Source: Dehalococcoidia bacterium
Lineage (GTDB): Bacteria > Chloroflexota > Dehalococcoidia > Tepidiformales > Tepidiformaceae
Direction of reading: 5' to 3'
Length of the DNA stretch: 38,107 nt
NCBI GenBank assembly: GCA_023382755.1
Contig: JAHDWR010000006.1
Span: 1 to 38,107, forward strand
Below are positions 17,413 to 26,881 of the stretch, one piece after another; the stretch's first letter is position 1, and each line of letters begins with the position of its first letter. The position numbers and the translations under genes are program-made. The notes under the pieces were generated by a model. That model saw nothing but the letters and a program-made list of their open reading frames with translations, was not told where the DNA came from and made no database searches.

Positions 17413-19050
17413 CTAGAACCCTCCGTACTCACGGTAGCGCAGCCGGTCGATGAGGAAGAACCCGGCGGCCGTCACCGCCATCAGGATGGTCGCCATCGCC
17501 AGGGCCTGGCCATAGTTCACCGCTCCCGGCTGGCCCAGGTACCGGAAGATCGCGAGCGGGATGGTTGGGTATTCGGGCCGCGCAATCAGCAGCGTCGCCC
17601 CGAATTCCCCCATCGAGATCGCGAACGCGAACACGCCGCCAGCCAGCATCGACCGCCATGTCAGCGGCAGGTCGATGGCGATGAACGCCCGCAGCGGGTT
17701 CGCTCCCAGCATCGCCGCCGCCTCCCGCAGCCGCGGGTCCAGCGACCTCAGCTGCGCCGCGACCGCCCGGGCGACAAACGGCATCGCCACGAGCGAATGC
17801 GCGATGACCACCATCGCCGGGCTCCCGCGAAGGTCCAGCGGCGGCCGGTTGAGCGTGATCAAGAACCCCAGCCCCAGTGTCACCGCCGAAACGCCCAGCG
17901 GCAGCTGGACTACCGCTTCCGCAAGCGAGGATCGCAGCCGCACCGCGCCATGGGCCGCCAGCGTGCCGAGCGGCACCGCGATCAGCATCGTCAGCAGGCC
18001 AAAGCTCACCGAGTTCCGCACTGCCGTGATCGGCGCCACGAACAGCACCTGCTGCCGGGCGTTGTCGTCCAGCTGCCGATAGTACTCCAGCGTGTAGCCC
18101 GCGCTGCCGTGCACCGATCGCTCGGCCAGCGCCGCCAGCGGCACGATAGTCACCACCGCGATGGTGCTCACGATCGCTCCAACCGCGATGCCCCGTCTCC
18201 GCGTCCACGGCAGTGCCCGGCGCCGCGTGGCGCCAGGCTGCGCCGTCTGTCGTTGCAGGGCCGCATTGACCCACATCGCCGCGAACGTCGCGACCAGCTG
18301 CACGGCCGCCAGGGTCGCCGCCACCGGAAGCCGGAAGAGGAACAGCGTCTCACGGTAGATCTCGGTCTCCAGCGTGGCGTACTGCGGACCGCCAAGGATG
18401 AGCACCACGCCAAAGCTCGTAAAGCAGAAAAGGAATACCAGCGAGGCAGCGGCCAGGATCGGCGTGCGGAGCAGCGGCAGAGTCACGCGCAGGAACGTCG
18501 TCGTCTTTCCCGCCCCGAGCATCGCCGCCGCGTCCTCCAGCCGGGTGTCGAGCCGCGCCCACGACACGGAGACGATGCGTGCCGCGAGCGCGACGTTGTA
18601 GAACACGTGGGCGATCAGGATCGCCCAGATCGTGTTCAGCAGCCGGACTGGCGGTTCGTCCAGGCCGAAGACGGAACGGAGCGCATCGTTCACCACGCCC
18701 TGCGGCCCCAGGAGCGCCGTAAACGCCACCGCAACGACGATCGTGGGCAGCACGAATGGCACGGTGATGAGCGCTTCGAGCGCCGCCTTCCCCCGGAATT
18801 CGTAACAGGCGAGCACGTACGCGACGGGCAGCGCCAGCACGAGCGTCAGTACGGCCGAGACGGTTGCCTGCCACGCCGTGAACCACGCCCGCTCAACGAA
18901 GTACGTGTCTTCGGTCAGCGGGCCCAAGCCCCCTTCCCGGGCGAACGACTCCCGCAGGATCCCCTGGAGCGGATAGGCAAGGAACACCGCGAGAAAGAGC
19001 AGCGCCGGCGCGAGCAGCGCCAGCGCCGTCCGCCGTTCCCGCAAGGCCAC
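17413..19050 (-). CDS. thiP: ABC transporter permease (double-length, ThiP/FbpB type)
   Basis: Two BPD-type permease modules with ~12 TM segments; 'SVSWARLDTRLEDAAAMLGAGKTTTFLRVTLPLLRTPI' and 'SLDPRLREAAAMLGANPLRAFIAIDLPLTWRSM' EAA loops. GTG at 19050 follows the thiB stop; ORF track gives 19089. Confidence 0.85.
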   Translation of the reverse strand: MALRERRTALALLAPALLFLAVFLAYPLQGILRESFAREGGLGPLTEDTYFVERAWFTAWQATVSAVLTLVLALPVAYVLACYEFRGKAALEALITVPFVLPTIVVAVAFTALLGPQGVVNDALRSVFGLDEPPVRLLNTIWAILIAHVFYNVALAARIVSVSWARLDTRLEDAAAMLGAGKTTTFLRVTLPLLRTPILAAASLVFLFCFTSFGVVLILGGPQYATLETEIYRETLFLFRLPVAATLAAVQLVATFAAMWVNAALQRQTAQPGATRRRALPWTRRRGIAVGAIVSTIAVVTIVPLAALAERSVHGSAGYTLEYYRQLDDNARQQVLFVAPITAVRNSVSFGLLTMLIAVPLGTLAAHGAVRLRSSLAEAVVQLPLGVSAVTLGLGFLITLNRPPLDLRGSPAMVVIAHSLVAMPFVARAVAAQLRSLDPRLREAAAMLGANPLRAFIAIDLPLTWRSMLAGGVFAFAISMGEFGATLLIARPEYPTIPLAIFRYLGQPGAVNYGQALAMATILMAVTAAGFFLIDRLRYREYGGF

Positions 19051-19052
19051 GC

Positions 19053-20099
19053 TCAGCGGAGCACCGCCTTCGTCCACTCGTCGATCCACTTCTGCCGGTT
19101 CGCCGCGATGTCGGCCGCGCTCACTTCCGCCACCGGCACCGTCACCTCGGAGAACTTCTGGAATGCCTCGGGCACCGCGGCGTCCTCGTTCACCGGGAAG
19201 ACAGCCATCTGCCCCGGAATGTCTTCCTGCACCGGCACGCTCAACAGGAAGTCGATGAACTTCCGGGCGAGGTCCCGCTGCTTCGTGCCTTTCAGGATGC
19301 CCGCGTACTCAATCTGCCGGAACACGCCTCCCGGCGGCAGGATGTTGGCCGTGGGAGCGTCCTCCCGGGGCGGGTCGGCGAACAGCTGCTCGAATGCCGG
19401 GCTGGTGGCATAGCTCAGGACGATCGGCTGCTCCCCGCCCTGCAGCGAGAAGTTCGTGTAGTACGCCGTCTCCCAGCCGTCGACCACCACCAGGCCGTTC
19501 GCGCGCATGTCGCTCCACCAGTCCAGGTAGCCGTCCTCGCCGAAGTACGCCACCGTCGCGACAAGAAACGCCAGCCCGGGCGAGGATGAGGCCGGGTTTT
19601 CAACCACCGTCATCCCGCGGTACTTGGCCGTCGTGAGGTCTTCGAGGCTCTTCGGCGGCTCGATCCCCTTCGCATTCAGCGCTGCGATGTCGTAGTTGAA
19701 GTTCACATATCCGTAGTCGATTGGCGTGACGAACCCCTCACCCTCCCCGCGGAACTGCGCGGGTACCTTCTCCAGCAGAGGGGACTCGTACTTCTCGAAC
19801 ACGCCCGCGTCGAGCGCTCGCGAAAGGAATGTGTTGTCGACGCCGAAGGCGACATCACCTTCCGGGCGATCCTTGGTCAGCACAAGGCTGGTCGTCATCG
19901 ACCCGGCGTCGCCCTTGGGAAGCAGCTTCACTGTGGCGTTGTGCTCCTCTTCGAACTGCCGGATCAGGTCTTCGCTCAGGTTGAAAGAATCATGCGTGAC
20001 CACGGTGATGGTCTTTTCGCCCTCGTCACCGCCGCATGCGGAGGCGAGGAGGCTTATGGCTGCGATGAGCCCGATGAGGATGGGGATGCGGATACGCAC
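19053..20099 (-). CDS. thiB: Thiamine ABC transporter substrate-binding lipoprotein
   Basis: GTG start; lipobox 'LLASACGGDEGEKTITVVTHDSFNLSEDLIRQFEEEHNATVKLLPKGDAGSM'; TbpA/ThiB-family pattern; downstream of a TPP riboswitch. Confidence 0.9.
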   Translation of the reverse strand: MRIRIPILIGLIAAISLLASACGGDEGEKTITVVTHDSFNLSEDLIRQFEEEHNATVKLLPKGDAGSMTTSLVLTKDRPEGDVAFGVDNTFLSRALDAGVFEKYESPLLEKVPAQFRGEGEGFVTPIDYGYVNFNYDIAALNAKGIEPPKSLEDLTTAKYRGMTVVENPASSSPGLAFLVATVAYFGEDGYLDWWSDMRANGLVVVDGWETAYYTNFSLQGGEQPIVLSYATSPAFEQLFADPPREDAPTANILPPGGVFRQIEYAGILKGTKQRDLARKFIDFLLSVPVQEDIPGQMAVFPVNEDAAVPEAFQKFSEVTVPVAEVSAADIAANRQKWIDEWTKAVLR

Positions 20100-20145
20100 C
20101 AGACTGTCCTTCCGCCGCCGGGTTCTCCAGGGGCGCCTCCCGGGC

Positions 20146-20176
20146 AACAAAAAGGAGCCCGGAAAGCCCGGACTCC
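20146..20176 (-). terminator. Intrinsic terminator hairpin downstream of the TPP riboswitch
   Basis: Minus strand GGAGTCCGG-gcttt-CCGGGCTCC followed by TTTTTGTT, between aptamer and thiB start. Confidence 0.8.
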
Positions 20177-20202
20177 TCGCATCAAGTGCTCGGCATCCGA
20201 AT

Positions 20203-20281
20203 CGCTTTCCTCCGCACGTATGAACGTGGTCAGGTTCAAGGGGTCTGATCTCAGCCCGGCGAGGGCACCCCCAGCGATCCC
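20203..20281 (-). ncRNA. TPP riboswitch (THI element)
   Basis: Minus strand GGGGGTGCCCTCGCCGGGCTGAGATCAGACCCCTTGAACCTGACCACGTTCATACGTGCGGAGGAAAGCG contains the diagnostic CTGAGA, ACCC, TTGAACCTGA and GCGGAGG(A)AA blocks. Confidence 0.95.
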
Positions 20282-20461
20282 GAACAGCTATGAAATTGTC
20301 GCGCTCTACGCTACACCCGCTCCCCCCGCGCCCGCAATGGCACCATCCACCATTACGTCACGCGACTTACACGTGTATCCACCCCTCCTCGACCCTCACC
20401 GCCCCTGCCATCGTCGATAATCCCCGCGAACGCTCACGCGTACCTCACTGGTCCGGAGAGC

Positions 20462-21343
20462 ATGAACACAGTCCTGCTGCGGTGGCTTCGTGTTCGAACA
20501 GCCTGGCCCGCCGGCGAAAGCGGCCGGGTAGCCGTCATGCGCCGCGCGGCGCTCGCGCTCGCCGCCATCCTCCTGCTGGCCGAGCTGGTCGTCGCCGTCA
20601 GGTATTCAGGCAACATCGGCATCCTCATGATCGTCGCCACCGGCGGCCTTGGGGCGTTCCTCTACCGGGGCCTCACGTCGCTCTCCAGCGGCTCCACCAG
20701 CGATGACGACGTCCTGCGGGCCCCGCTTGTCGATGCCGAGACCCGCCTCCCCACGCGCCAGCACCTGATAGACACGCTCTCCCGCGATATCGCCCGTTCC
20801 CAGCGCTACTCCCACGCCCTCACCCTCGCAATCGTCCGGATCAACCAGTTCGACGAGCTCAAGGGATCCTGGGGCGCAGGCACCGCGAACCAGGCCGTCC
20901 ATCACGTGGCCGAGACCCTTCGCCGCGTCACCCGCGCAAGCGATTTTCTCGCCCGCCTCGATGAGGCGCGGTTCGCTGTCATCCTCCTCCAGTGCAGCGG
21001 CCGCCAGGCAGCCCTCTTCGGCGATCGCCTCACGCTGGCCGTCAGTAACCGGCCCCTGAAGTCGACTGCGAAAGTCAAAGTCCCCCATTACGTCGGCGTC
21101 GAGGTGAGCGCGCTTGAGTACGACGTCTCTCGCTACCGGGGTCCGCTCGAGTTCCTGAGCCTCGCTGGTGGAGATGTCGTCACCGAACGGCCCCGCTCCG
21201 CGCCCGGTCACCGTGCCGCCATGGCAGCGGACCCCCGCAACCTCCGCGAGCAGCTCGTGCGCGACTACTACCCCAACGGCGAGGCCAAGGATTTCGCCGA
21301 TGCCTACCGCGAAGCCCGCAACCGTAACCGGCACGTGGGCTGA
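20462..21343 (+). CDS. Membrane protein with a diverged GGDEF-like domain
   Basis: TM segments (aa ~25-65) then 'DAETRLPTRQHLIDTLSRDIARSQRYSHALTLAIVRINQFDELKGSWGAGTANQAVHHVAETLRRVTRASDFLARLDEARFAVILLQ'; signature loop reads RLDEARF rather than RxGGDEF. Confidence 0.65.
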   Translation: MNTVLLRWLRVRTAWPAGESGRVAVMRRAALALAAILLLAELVVAVRYSGNIGILMIVATGGLGAFLYRGLTSLSSGSTSDDDVLRAPLVDAETRLPTRQHLIDTLSRDIARSQRYSHALTLAIVRINQFDELKGSWGAGTANQAVHHVAETLRRVTRASDFLARLDEARFAVILLQCSGRQAALFGDRLTLAVSNRPLKSTAKVKVPHYVGVEVSALEYDVSRYRGPLEFLSLAGGDVVTERPRSAPGHRAAMAADPRNLREQLVRDYYPNGEAKDFADAYREARNRNRHVG

Positions 21344-21352
21344 CCCGCCCGC

Positions 21353-22243
21353 CTACGGGTTCGGGCGCCCCAGGAGCCGGTTCTTCGCAGTCCGCAGCGC
21401 ATAGGACACTGCGTGGATGCCCAGCCGACCGAGGATCGCGATCCCGGTGAGCACGTCGAGACCGAGGTTTCCGCGCATGTGCCGCCGGTAGTACCGCCAC
21501 ATCCCGCGGTGGTGGGCTGCCATCGCCCGGTATACCGCGTGCCGCGAACTCCCCCCCACCCGGTGACGCACGCTCGCCAATGGGTAGTAAACCACCGCGA
21601 GCCCCGCGTCCCGCACCCGCCGGCAGTAGTCAACGTCTTCGATGCTGAAGAAGTATCCCTCGTCCAGCGTCCCGGCGGCGTCGATCGCACGCTGATGAAT
21701 CAGCATGAACGCACCGGAGACCCAGTCCACCTCGCGCACCTCGTCGTGGCCCCAGCCGGTCATGAGGTAGCGGCTCGACCAACGGTTCCCCGGGAACAGC
21801 TTTGTTGTCAGCGAATGCCGGTTGAAGAAGGCGTTCAAATGCGAAGGGAAGGCCCGCGCACTCGGCTGCAACGACCCGTCCTCGTTCACGATCCGCCCGC
21901 CCATGACGCCGATCCCGGGGTGTTCGTCGAGGTACCTCGCCGCCTCCGTGATATTTCCGTCGAGCAACACGCTGTCCGGGTTCAACAGGCAGATGACCTG
22001 CTCTCCCGCCAGCGCTGCCAATCCCATGTTTACGGCCGTGGCAAACCCGACGTTCCGCTGGTTCTCGATAATGCTCACCACGGGGAATGCCTGGCGGATG
22101 GCCTCCGCCGTGCCGTCTCGCGAGTCGTTATCCACCACCACGGTCTGCGGCAACGCGGCGGGCGCGTGGTTCGCGACCGACTCCAGGCACGTCAGCGCCA
22201 GGTCGCGGCAGTGGAACGTGACAATCACGATGCCAGGTATCAC
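21353..22243 (-). CDS. Glycosyltransferase family 2 (rhamnosyltransferase-like)
   Basis: 'PGIVIVTFHCRDLALTCLESVANHAPAALPQTVVVDNDSRDGTAEAIRQAFP', 'WVSGAFMLIHQRAIDAAGTLDEGYFFSIEDVDYCRRVRDAG'. GTG start overlaps the upstream stop (GTGA). Confidence 0.9.
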   Translation of the reverse strand: MIPGIVIVTFHCRDLALTCLESVANHAPAALPQTVVVDNDSRDGTAEAIRQAFPVVSIIENQRNVGFATAVNMGLAALAGEQVICLLNPDSVLLDGNITEAARYLDEHPGIGVMGGRIVNEDGSLQPSARAFPSHLNAFFNRHSLTTKLFPGNRWSSRYLMTGWGHDEVREVDWVSGAFMLIHQRAIDAAGTLDEGYFFSIEDVDYCRRVRDAGLAVVYYPLASVRHRVGGSSRHAVYRAMAAHHRGMWRYYRRHMRGNLGLDVLTGIAILGRLGIHAVSYALRTAKNRLLGRPNP

Positions 22244-23340
22244 GGGACCAGCTCCCGGTAGACGGCGAGCGTCTCCCCGGCAACCCGTTCCCAGGAGTAC
22301 GTCGCCGCCAACCGTGAGGACATCGCGGACACTTCGGCGCGCCGGGCCGGGCTGCCGAGGAGTTCGCGGGCAGCCCGCGCGATGGCGGCGGGATCGCGGG
22401 GTGGTACGAACAGCGCCGCGCCAGCCAGCACCTCGTCCATCGCCGGCACCTGCGTCGCGATGACCGGCGTCCCGCACGCCATGGCCTCGATCGGCGGCAG
22501 CCCAAACCCTTCGAACAGCGAGGGGAACACGAGAGCTTCCGCCCCGGTGAGCAGCGCCGCCAGGTCATCGTCAGGCACGTATCCGAGGAACTTCACCGCC
22601 CCGGCCACGCCAGCGCGCAGCGCCTCGGCGGCGAGCGCGTTGGAGAGGCTGCCCGGGTTGCCCGCCAGCGCCAGGACAACTCCCGGGTGGCGCTCCCGCA
22701 CCAGCGGCAGGGCCCGAATGGCGTCAACGGCGCGCTTGCCCGGCTCGGCGGTACCCAGGCACAGCAGGTACGGCTGCTCCAGATCGAGGCTCTTCCGCAG
22801 GGCGCTAACCTCGTCGGCCCGGGCCGGGTGCAAGCCCGCGCGCGGTGCCTCCGGTATCACGCGGATGCGGTGCGGCGCCAGGCCCAGGTACCGCACGGCA
22901 TCGGTCGCCACGGCCCGCGATGGCACGATGACCCGCTCGGCCCAGCGCGTGGTGCGCGCGATGGCGCGGTAGTACTGGCGATGCCCGAACCCGTACCGCC
23001 GGGGCAGCCGGAAGAACGTCAGGTCGTGGATGGTCGCCACCCGGGGAGCCGGCAGTGTGCGTGGTGTGTAGAAGTGCGTGCCGTGGTACACGTCGGCATC
23101 GGCCCGTTCGACAGCCTCGCCGAGTGCTCGAAGCTCCCACGCGAACCGCTGCCCGGGCCCGCCGGCGGGCACCGCCACATGCCCGCAGCCGCCGAGCGGC
23201 CGCGGCGAGGCCGCCACAACATCCACCCCCGCGTGGGCCGCCAGCGCCGCCGCCAGTTCCAGCGTGTACACACCCGCCCCGGCTGGCCGCTCCGGGAGCG
23301 ACGACGCGTTCAAGAAGACCCGGATTGGCGGCACATGCAT
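22240..23340 (-). CDS. Glycosyltransferase family 4 (GT1/MtfB-like)
   Basis: 'VFLNASSLPERPAGAGVYTLELAAALA', 'YLLCLGTAEPGKRAVDAIRALPLV', 'FPSLFEGFGLPPIEAMACGTPVIATQVPAMDEVLAGAALFVPPRD'. Confidence 0.93.
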   Translation of the reverse strand: MHVPPIRVFLNASSLPERPAGAGVYTLELAAALAAHAGVDVVAASPRPLGGCGHVAVPAGGPGQRFAWELRALGEAVERADADVYHGTHFYTPRTLPAPRVATIHDLTFFRLPRRYGFGHRQYYRAIARTTRWAERVIVPSRAVATDAVRYLGLAPHRIRVIPEAPRAGLHPARADEVSALRKSLDLEQPYLLCLGTAEPGKRAVDAIRALPLVRERHPGVVLALAGNPGSLSNALAAEALRAGVAGAVKFLGYVPDDDLAALLTGAEALVFPSLFEGFGLPPIEAMACGTPVIATQVPAMDEVLAGAALFVPPRDPAAIARAARELLGSPARRAEVSAMSSRLAATYSWERVAGETLAVYRELVP

Positions 23341-23381
23341 TCGGGCGATCCTAGAGAAGCTGCGACCTATAATCCCGCCTC

Positions 23382-24440
23382 ATGAAGGGCATCGTGCTCG
23401 CCGGAGGGGTTGGCAGCCGCCTCCGCCCGTTTACCTACTCCGGCGCGAAGCAGCTCGTGCCGGTCGCGAACACGCCGGTCCTCCACTTCCCGGTCCGCCA
23501 GCTGGTCGAGGCCGGGATTACCGAGATCGCGCTTGTCGTCGGCGAGACCGAATCCCAGATCCGCGCGGCCATGGGCGATGGCACCACGTTCGGCGCCCGC
23601 TTCACCTACGTGCGCCAGCCGGCGCCCCTCGGCATCGCCCACGCCGCCGGCATGTGCCGTGATTTCGTTGGCGGCGACAGTTTCGTCCTCTACCTGGGCG
23701 ATAACGTCCTCATCGGGGGCGTCACAGGGTTTGTGCAGGCATTTCGCCAGTCTGGCGCCGCCGCCTCGGTCGTGTTGAAGGAAGTCGCCGACCCTCGCGC
23801 CTTCGGCGTTGCTGTCATCCAAGGCGAACGCCTGGTGGGCGTCGTCGAGAAGCCCGCAGAACCGCCCTCGAACCTGGCCGTCATCGGCGTCTATGCATTC
23901 CGGCCACCGGTGTTCGACGTCATCGCCCACCAATCCCCGAGCGCTCGCGGCGAGCTCGAAATCGCTGACGCGATCAACGGCCTCCTCGACCGGGGCCTCC
24001 GCGTCGATACCTCCGTGACCACCGAGCACTGGATCGACACGGGAAAGATGGAGGACATCCTGGCTGCGAACCGCACCGTGCTCGATACCTTCGCCGCTCA
24101 CATCGACCCTTCGGCCACGGTCTCTGCAAGCACCGTCGAAGGGATGGTCAGGGTCGGTCCCGGCGCGTTGCTCGATGCGTGCACGGTCCGAGGCCCGGTC
24201 GTCATCGGTGCCGGTGCCCGCCTCTCCCGCTGCGCCATCGGCCCCTATACCGCGATCGGCGACGGCTGCGAGATAACGGACAGTACCCTCGCCAACACAA
24301 TCCTCATGGAGCAGTCCGTGGTCCGGTCCTCGCCCGGCGTCCGCGACTCGATGATTGGCCGCTTCGCGCTGGTCGCCGGCGCTCCCGCGGGCGCTTGTCT
24401 CACACTCGGCGACCACTCCCGCTTCGAGGCTGGCGGGTGA
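23382..24440 (+). CDS. rmlA: Glucose-1-phosphate thymidylyltransferase (long form with left-handed beta-helix C-terminus)
   Basis: MKGIVLAGGVGSRLRPFTYSGAKQLVPVANTPVLHFPVRQLVEAGI; hexapeptide-repeat C-terminal region. Confidence 0.88.
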   Translation: MKGIVLAGGVGSRLRPFTYSGAKQLVPVANTPVLHFPVRQLVEAGITEIALVVGETESQIRAAMGDGTTFGARFTYVRQPAPLGIAHAAGMCRDFVGGDSFVLYLGDNVLIGGVTGFVQAFRQSGAAASVVLKEVADPRAFGVAVIQGERLVGVVEKPAEPPSNLAVIGVYAFRPPVFDVIAHQSPSARGELEIADAINGLLDRGLRVDTSVTTEHWIDTGKMEDILAANRTVLDTFAAHIDPSATVSASTVEGMVRVGPGALLDACTVRGPVVIGAGARLSRCAIGPYTAIGDGCEITDSTLANTILMEQSVVRSSPGVRDSMIGRFALVAGAPAGACLTLGDHSRFEAGG

Positions 24441-25447
24441 AAGCGCTCGTCACGGGAGGGTGCGGCTTCATTGGCAGCCATGTCGTCCGTGGGCTTCTTG
24501 CCGATGGCTGGCAGGTGACCAACCTCGACAAGCTCACCTACGCGTCGAACCCGGCCAACCTCGGCCACGATGCCGCGCACCCCGCGCTCACCATGGTCCA
24601 GGGCGACATCTGCGACTCGGCCCTCGTCCGCCAACTCTCCGAGGGGGTGGATATCGTCCTCAATTTCGCCGCCGAAACCCACGTCGACCGCTCCCTTCTC
24701 GATCCTGGCGTGTTCGTCCGCACCGATGTCGAAGGTGTCGTGTCTCTCTTGGAAGCGGTCAGGGATCGCCCCGGCGTCGTTCTGGTCCATATGTCGACGG
24801 ACGAAGTCTTCGGCTCGCTCCCGGCCCCCACCGAGGCAACCGAGGACTCCCCGTTTGCACCCAGTTCTCCGTACTCAGCCAGCAAGGCCGCGGCCGAGCT
24901 CATGATCCGTGCCTACTCCGAGACCTACGCGATGCCGGCCACAGTCATCCGCTGCTGCAACGTCTATGGCCCCAACCAGCACCTGGAGAAGTTCATCCCG
25001 CTCTTCACCACCCGGGCGATGGCCGGCGAGCTCATGCCGCTCTACGGCGACGGGCTTCAGGAACGCGAGTGGCTCTTCGTCGCGGACCTCGTCGAGGCCG
25101 TCCGGGTGGTCATTCGCCAGATCTCCGCGGGGCCTGGAGTCCAGGCGGTCCACGTTGGCTCGGGCGAACGCGTCGCGAACATCCACGTCGCCCGCCAGAT
25201 CTGCGCCCTCACCGAGCGGCCCCTCGACCTCGTCCGCCCGGTAAAGGACCGCCCGGGCCACGACCGCCGCTACGCACTCGATTCATCGCGGCTGCGCACG
25301 ATGGGCTGGTCACCGCGGGTCCGGTTCGAAGAAGGCCTCGCCGCCACGGTGCGCTGGTACGCCGAGAACGCCGAAACCTGGGCCCCGGCGGCCGGCGAAG
25401 ACTTCGGCGGCTACTTCGCCCGCCAGTACGGCGAACGCCTGGCCTGA
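24437..25447 (+). CDS. rmlB: dTDP-glucose 4,6-dehydratase
   Basis: VKALVTGGCGFIGSHVVRGLLADGWQVTNLDKLTYASNPANL; 'SPYSASKAAAELMIRAYSETYAMPATVIRCCNVYGPNQHLEKFIPLF'; GTG start overlaps rmlA stop. Confidence 0.92.
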   Translation: MKALVTGGCGFIGSHVVRGLLADGWQVTNLDKLTYASNPANLGHDAAHPALTMVQGDICDSALVRQLSEGVDIVLNFAAETHVDRSLLDPGVFVRTDVEGVVSLLEAVRDRPGVVLVHMSTDEVFGSLPAPTEATEDSPFAPSSPYSASKAAAELMIRAYSETYAMPATVIRCCNVYGPNQHLEKFIPLFTTRAMAGELMPLYGDGLQEREWLFVADLVEAVRVVIRQISAGPGVQAVHVGSGERVANIHVARQICALTERPLDLVRPVKDRPGHDRRYALDSSRLRTMGWSPRVRFEEGLAATVRWYAENAETWAPAAGEDFGGYFARQYGERLA

Positions 25448-25449
25448 CG

Positions 25450-26733
25450 CTACGGCGCGTGTTCCCAGTCGAGCATCATCACGTCGATCTCGTCGCCAGG
25501 GTTCGCCGCCGGCAGGTCCTCAGGGATCACGGTAAGCCCGTTCGCTGCGCTCATGCTCGTGAGGATGCCCGATCCCTGCGGGCCCGTCAGGTCCGCGTAC
25601 CAGCGCCCGTCCTCACCGCGGGTGACGATGCAGCGGGCGAAGAATCGGCGCCCGTCCGCGTTCACCACGCGGTCGCGGGTGATCGCCCGGACGATGGGCC
25701 GCTCCCAATCGCTTCGCCCGAGCATCCTGAAGATCGCGGGCCGCCCGAACAGTTCGAACGACACCATCGAGCTGACCGGGTTTCCGGGCAGGCCAAGGTG
25801 CCCCACGCGCCGGCCATCGGGCGCCGTGAATGCCCCAAACGCCAGGGGCTTCCCCGGCTTCATCCGCACGGTCCAGAAATCGATGGCTCCTTCGCGCGCC
25901 AGCACATCCTTCACCACGTCGAAGTCGCCCCGGGATACGCCGGCGCTCGTGACCAGCATGTCCGCGTCCAGCCCTTCGTGGATCTTGCGCGTCAAGTCTT
26001 CAACCGTGTCCTTCGCGATACCGAGCAGCCGGGGGACGCCTCCGTACTTCTTCACCATGGCCGCGACGCTATGAGCGTTCGAGTCGTAGATCCGGCCCGG
26101 GAGCAGCGGCTGCCCGGGCTCCGTGATCTCATCGCCTGTCGACAGGATGGCGACCACAGGACGGCGGTAGACCGGCACCTCGCTCAGCCCAAGGCTGGCC
26201 AGCACGCCAACCTCCGAAGGCCGCAGCACCCGGCCCGCCGCGATCACGGGCGTGCCCTCCCGCACGTCCTCGGCCCGGAAGCGGATGTTCGCGTGGACGT
26301 CCGCCGCCTTCAGGATGCGGACGGTCGCCCCTTTCCGCGGTGCCTGGTTTGGGCCGCGCAGGGGCTCGTCGGTCTCCTCGAACGGTACCACCGCGTCGGC
26401 TCCTGGCGGCATCGGTGCCCCGGTCATGATGCGCACTGCTTCCCCCGGACCGATCAGCGTGTCATGCACGTACCCGGCCGCCAGGTCGGCCACCACCCGC
26501 AGCTCCACCGGCACCGATTCCGAGGCGCCCGCGGTATCGGCCGCGCGGACCGCATACCCGTCCATTGCGGTGTTATCCAGCGGCGGCACATCGAACGGGG
26601 CGACGATGTCTTCGGCCAGTACCTGGCCCAGCCCATCGAGCAACGGCTTTCGTTCCACCGGCAGGCGGTCGAAGAACGTCAGGATGCGTTGGCGGGCCTC
26701 GTCAACGCTGAGCATCCCGGAGGCAGTGGCCAT
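25450..26733 (-). CDS. moeA: Molybdopterin molybdotransferase MoeA
   Basis: 'MLSVDEARQRILTFFDRLPVE', 'PPLDNTAMDGYAVRAADT', 'GEAVRIMTGAPMPPGADAVVPFEETDE', 'VTSAGVSRGDFDVVKDVL', 'LGLPGNPVSSMVSFELF'. Confidence 0.96.
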   Translation of the reverse strand: MATASGMLSVDEARQRILTFFDRLPVERKPLLDGLGQVLAEDIVAPFDVPPLDNTAMDGYAVRAADTAGASESVPVELRVVADLAAGYVHDTLIGPGEAVRIMTGAPMPPGADAVVPFEETDEPLRGPNQAPRKGATVRILKAADVHANIRFRAEDVREGTPVIAAGRVLRPSEVGVLASLGLSEVPVYRRPVVAILSTGDEITEPGQPLLPGRIYDSNAHSVAAMVKKYGGVPRLLGIAKDTVEDLTRKIHEGLDADMLVTSAGVSRGDFDVVKDVLAREGAIDFWTVRMKPGKPLAFGAFTAPDGRRVGHLGLPGNPVSSMVSFELFGRPAIFRMLGRSDWERPIVRAITRDRVVNADGRRFFARCIVTRGEDGRWYADLTGPQGSGILTSMSAANGLTVIPEDLPAANPGDEIDVMMLDWEHAP

Positions 26734-26881
26734 CTGATTGCCCTCATTTCCGGCGTCGCCGGGGCGGTCGGTGCTCCCGGCGAGTGCCCGTGGTTCTCGT
26801 GGTCCCATCAGCGTACAGGGCCAAACGGCCGCAGGGCACCCGGCCGGGTGCCCTGCGCTCAGGAACAATACAAGCCTTCGG

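Noticed and set aside
17167-19413. 748-aa plus-strand ORF antisense to thiQ-thiP-thiB
   Set aside because: R/Q/H-rich translation, no signal or domain; opposite strand encodes clear ABC transporter genes.
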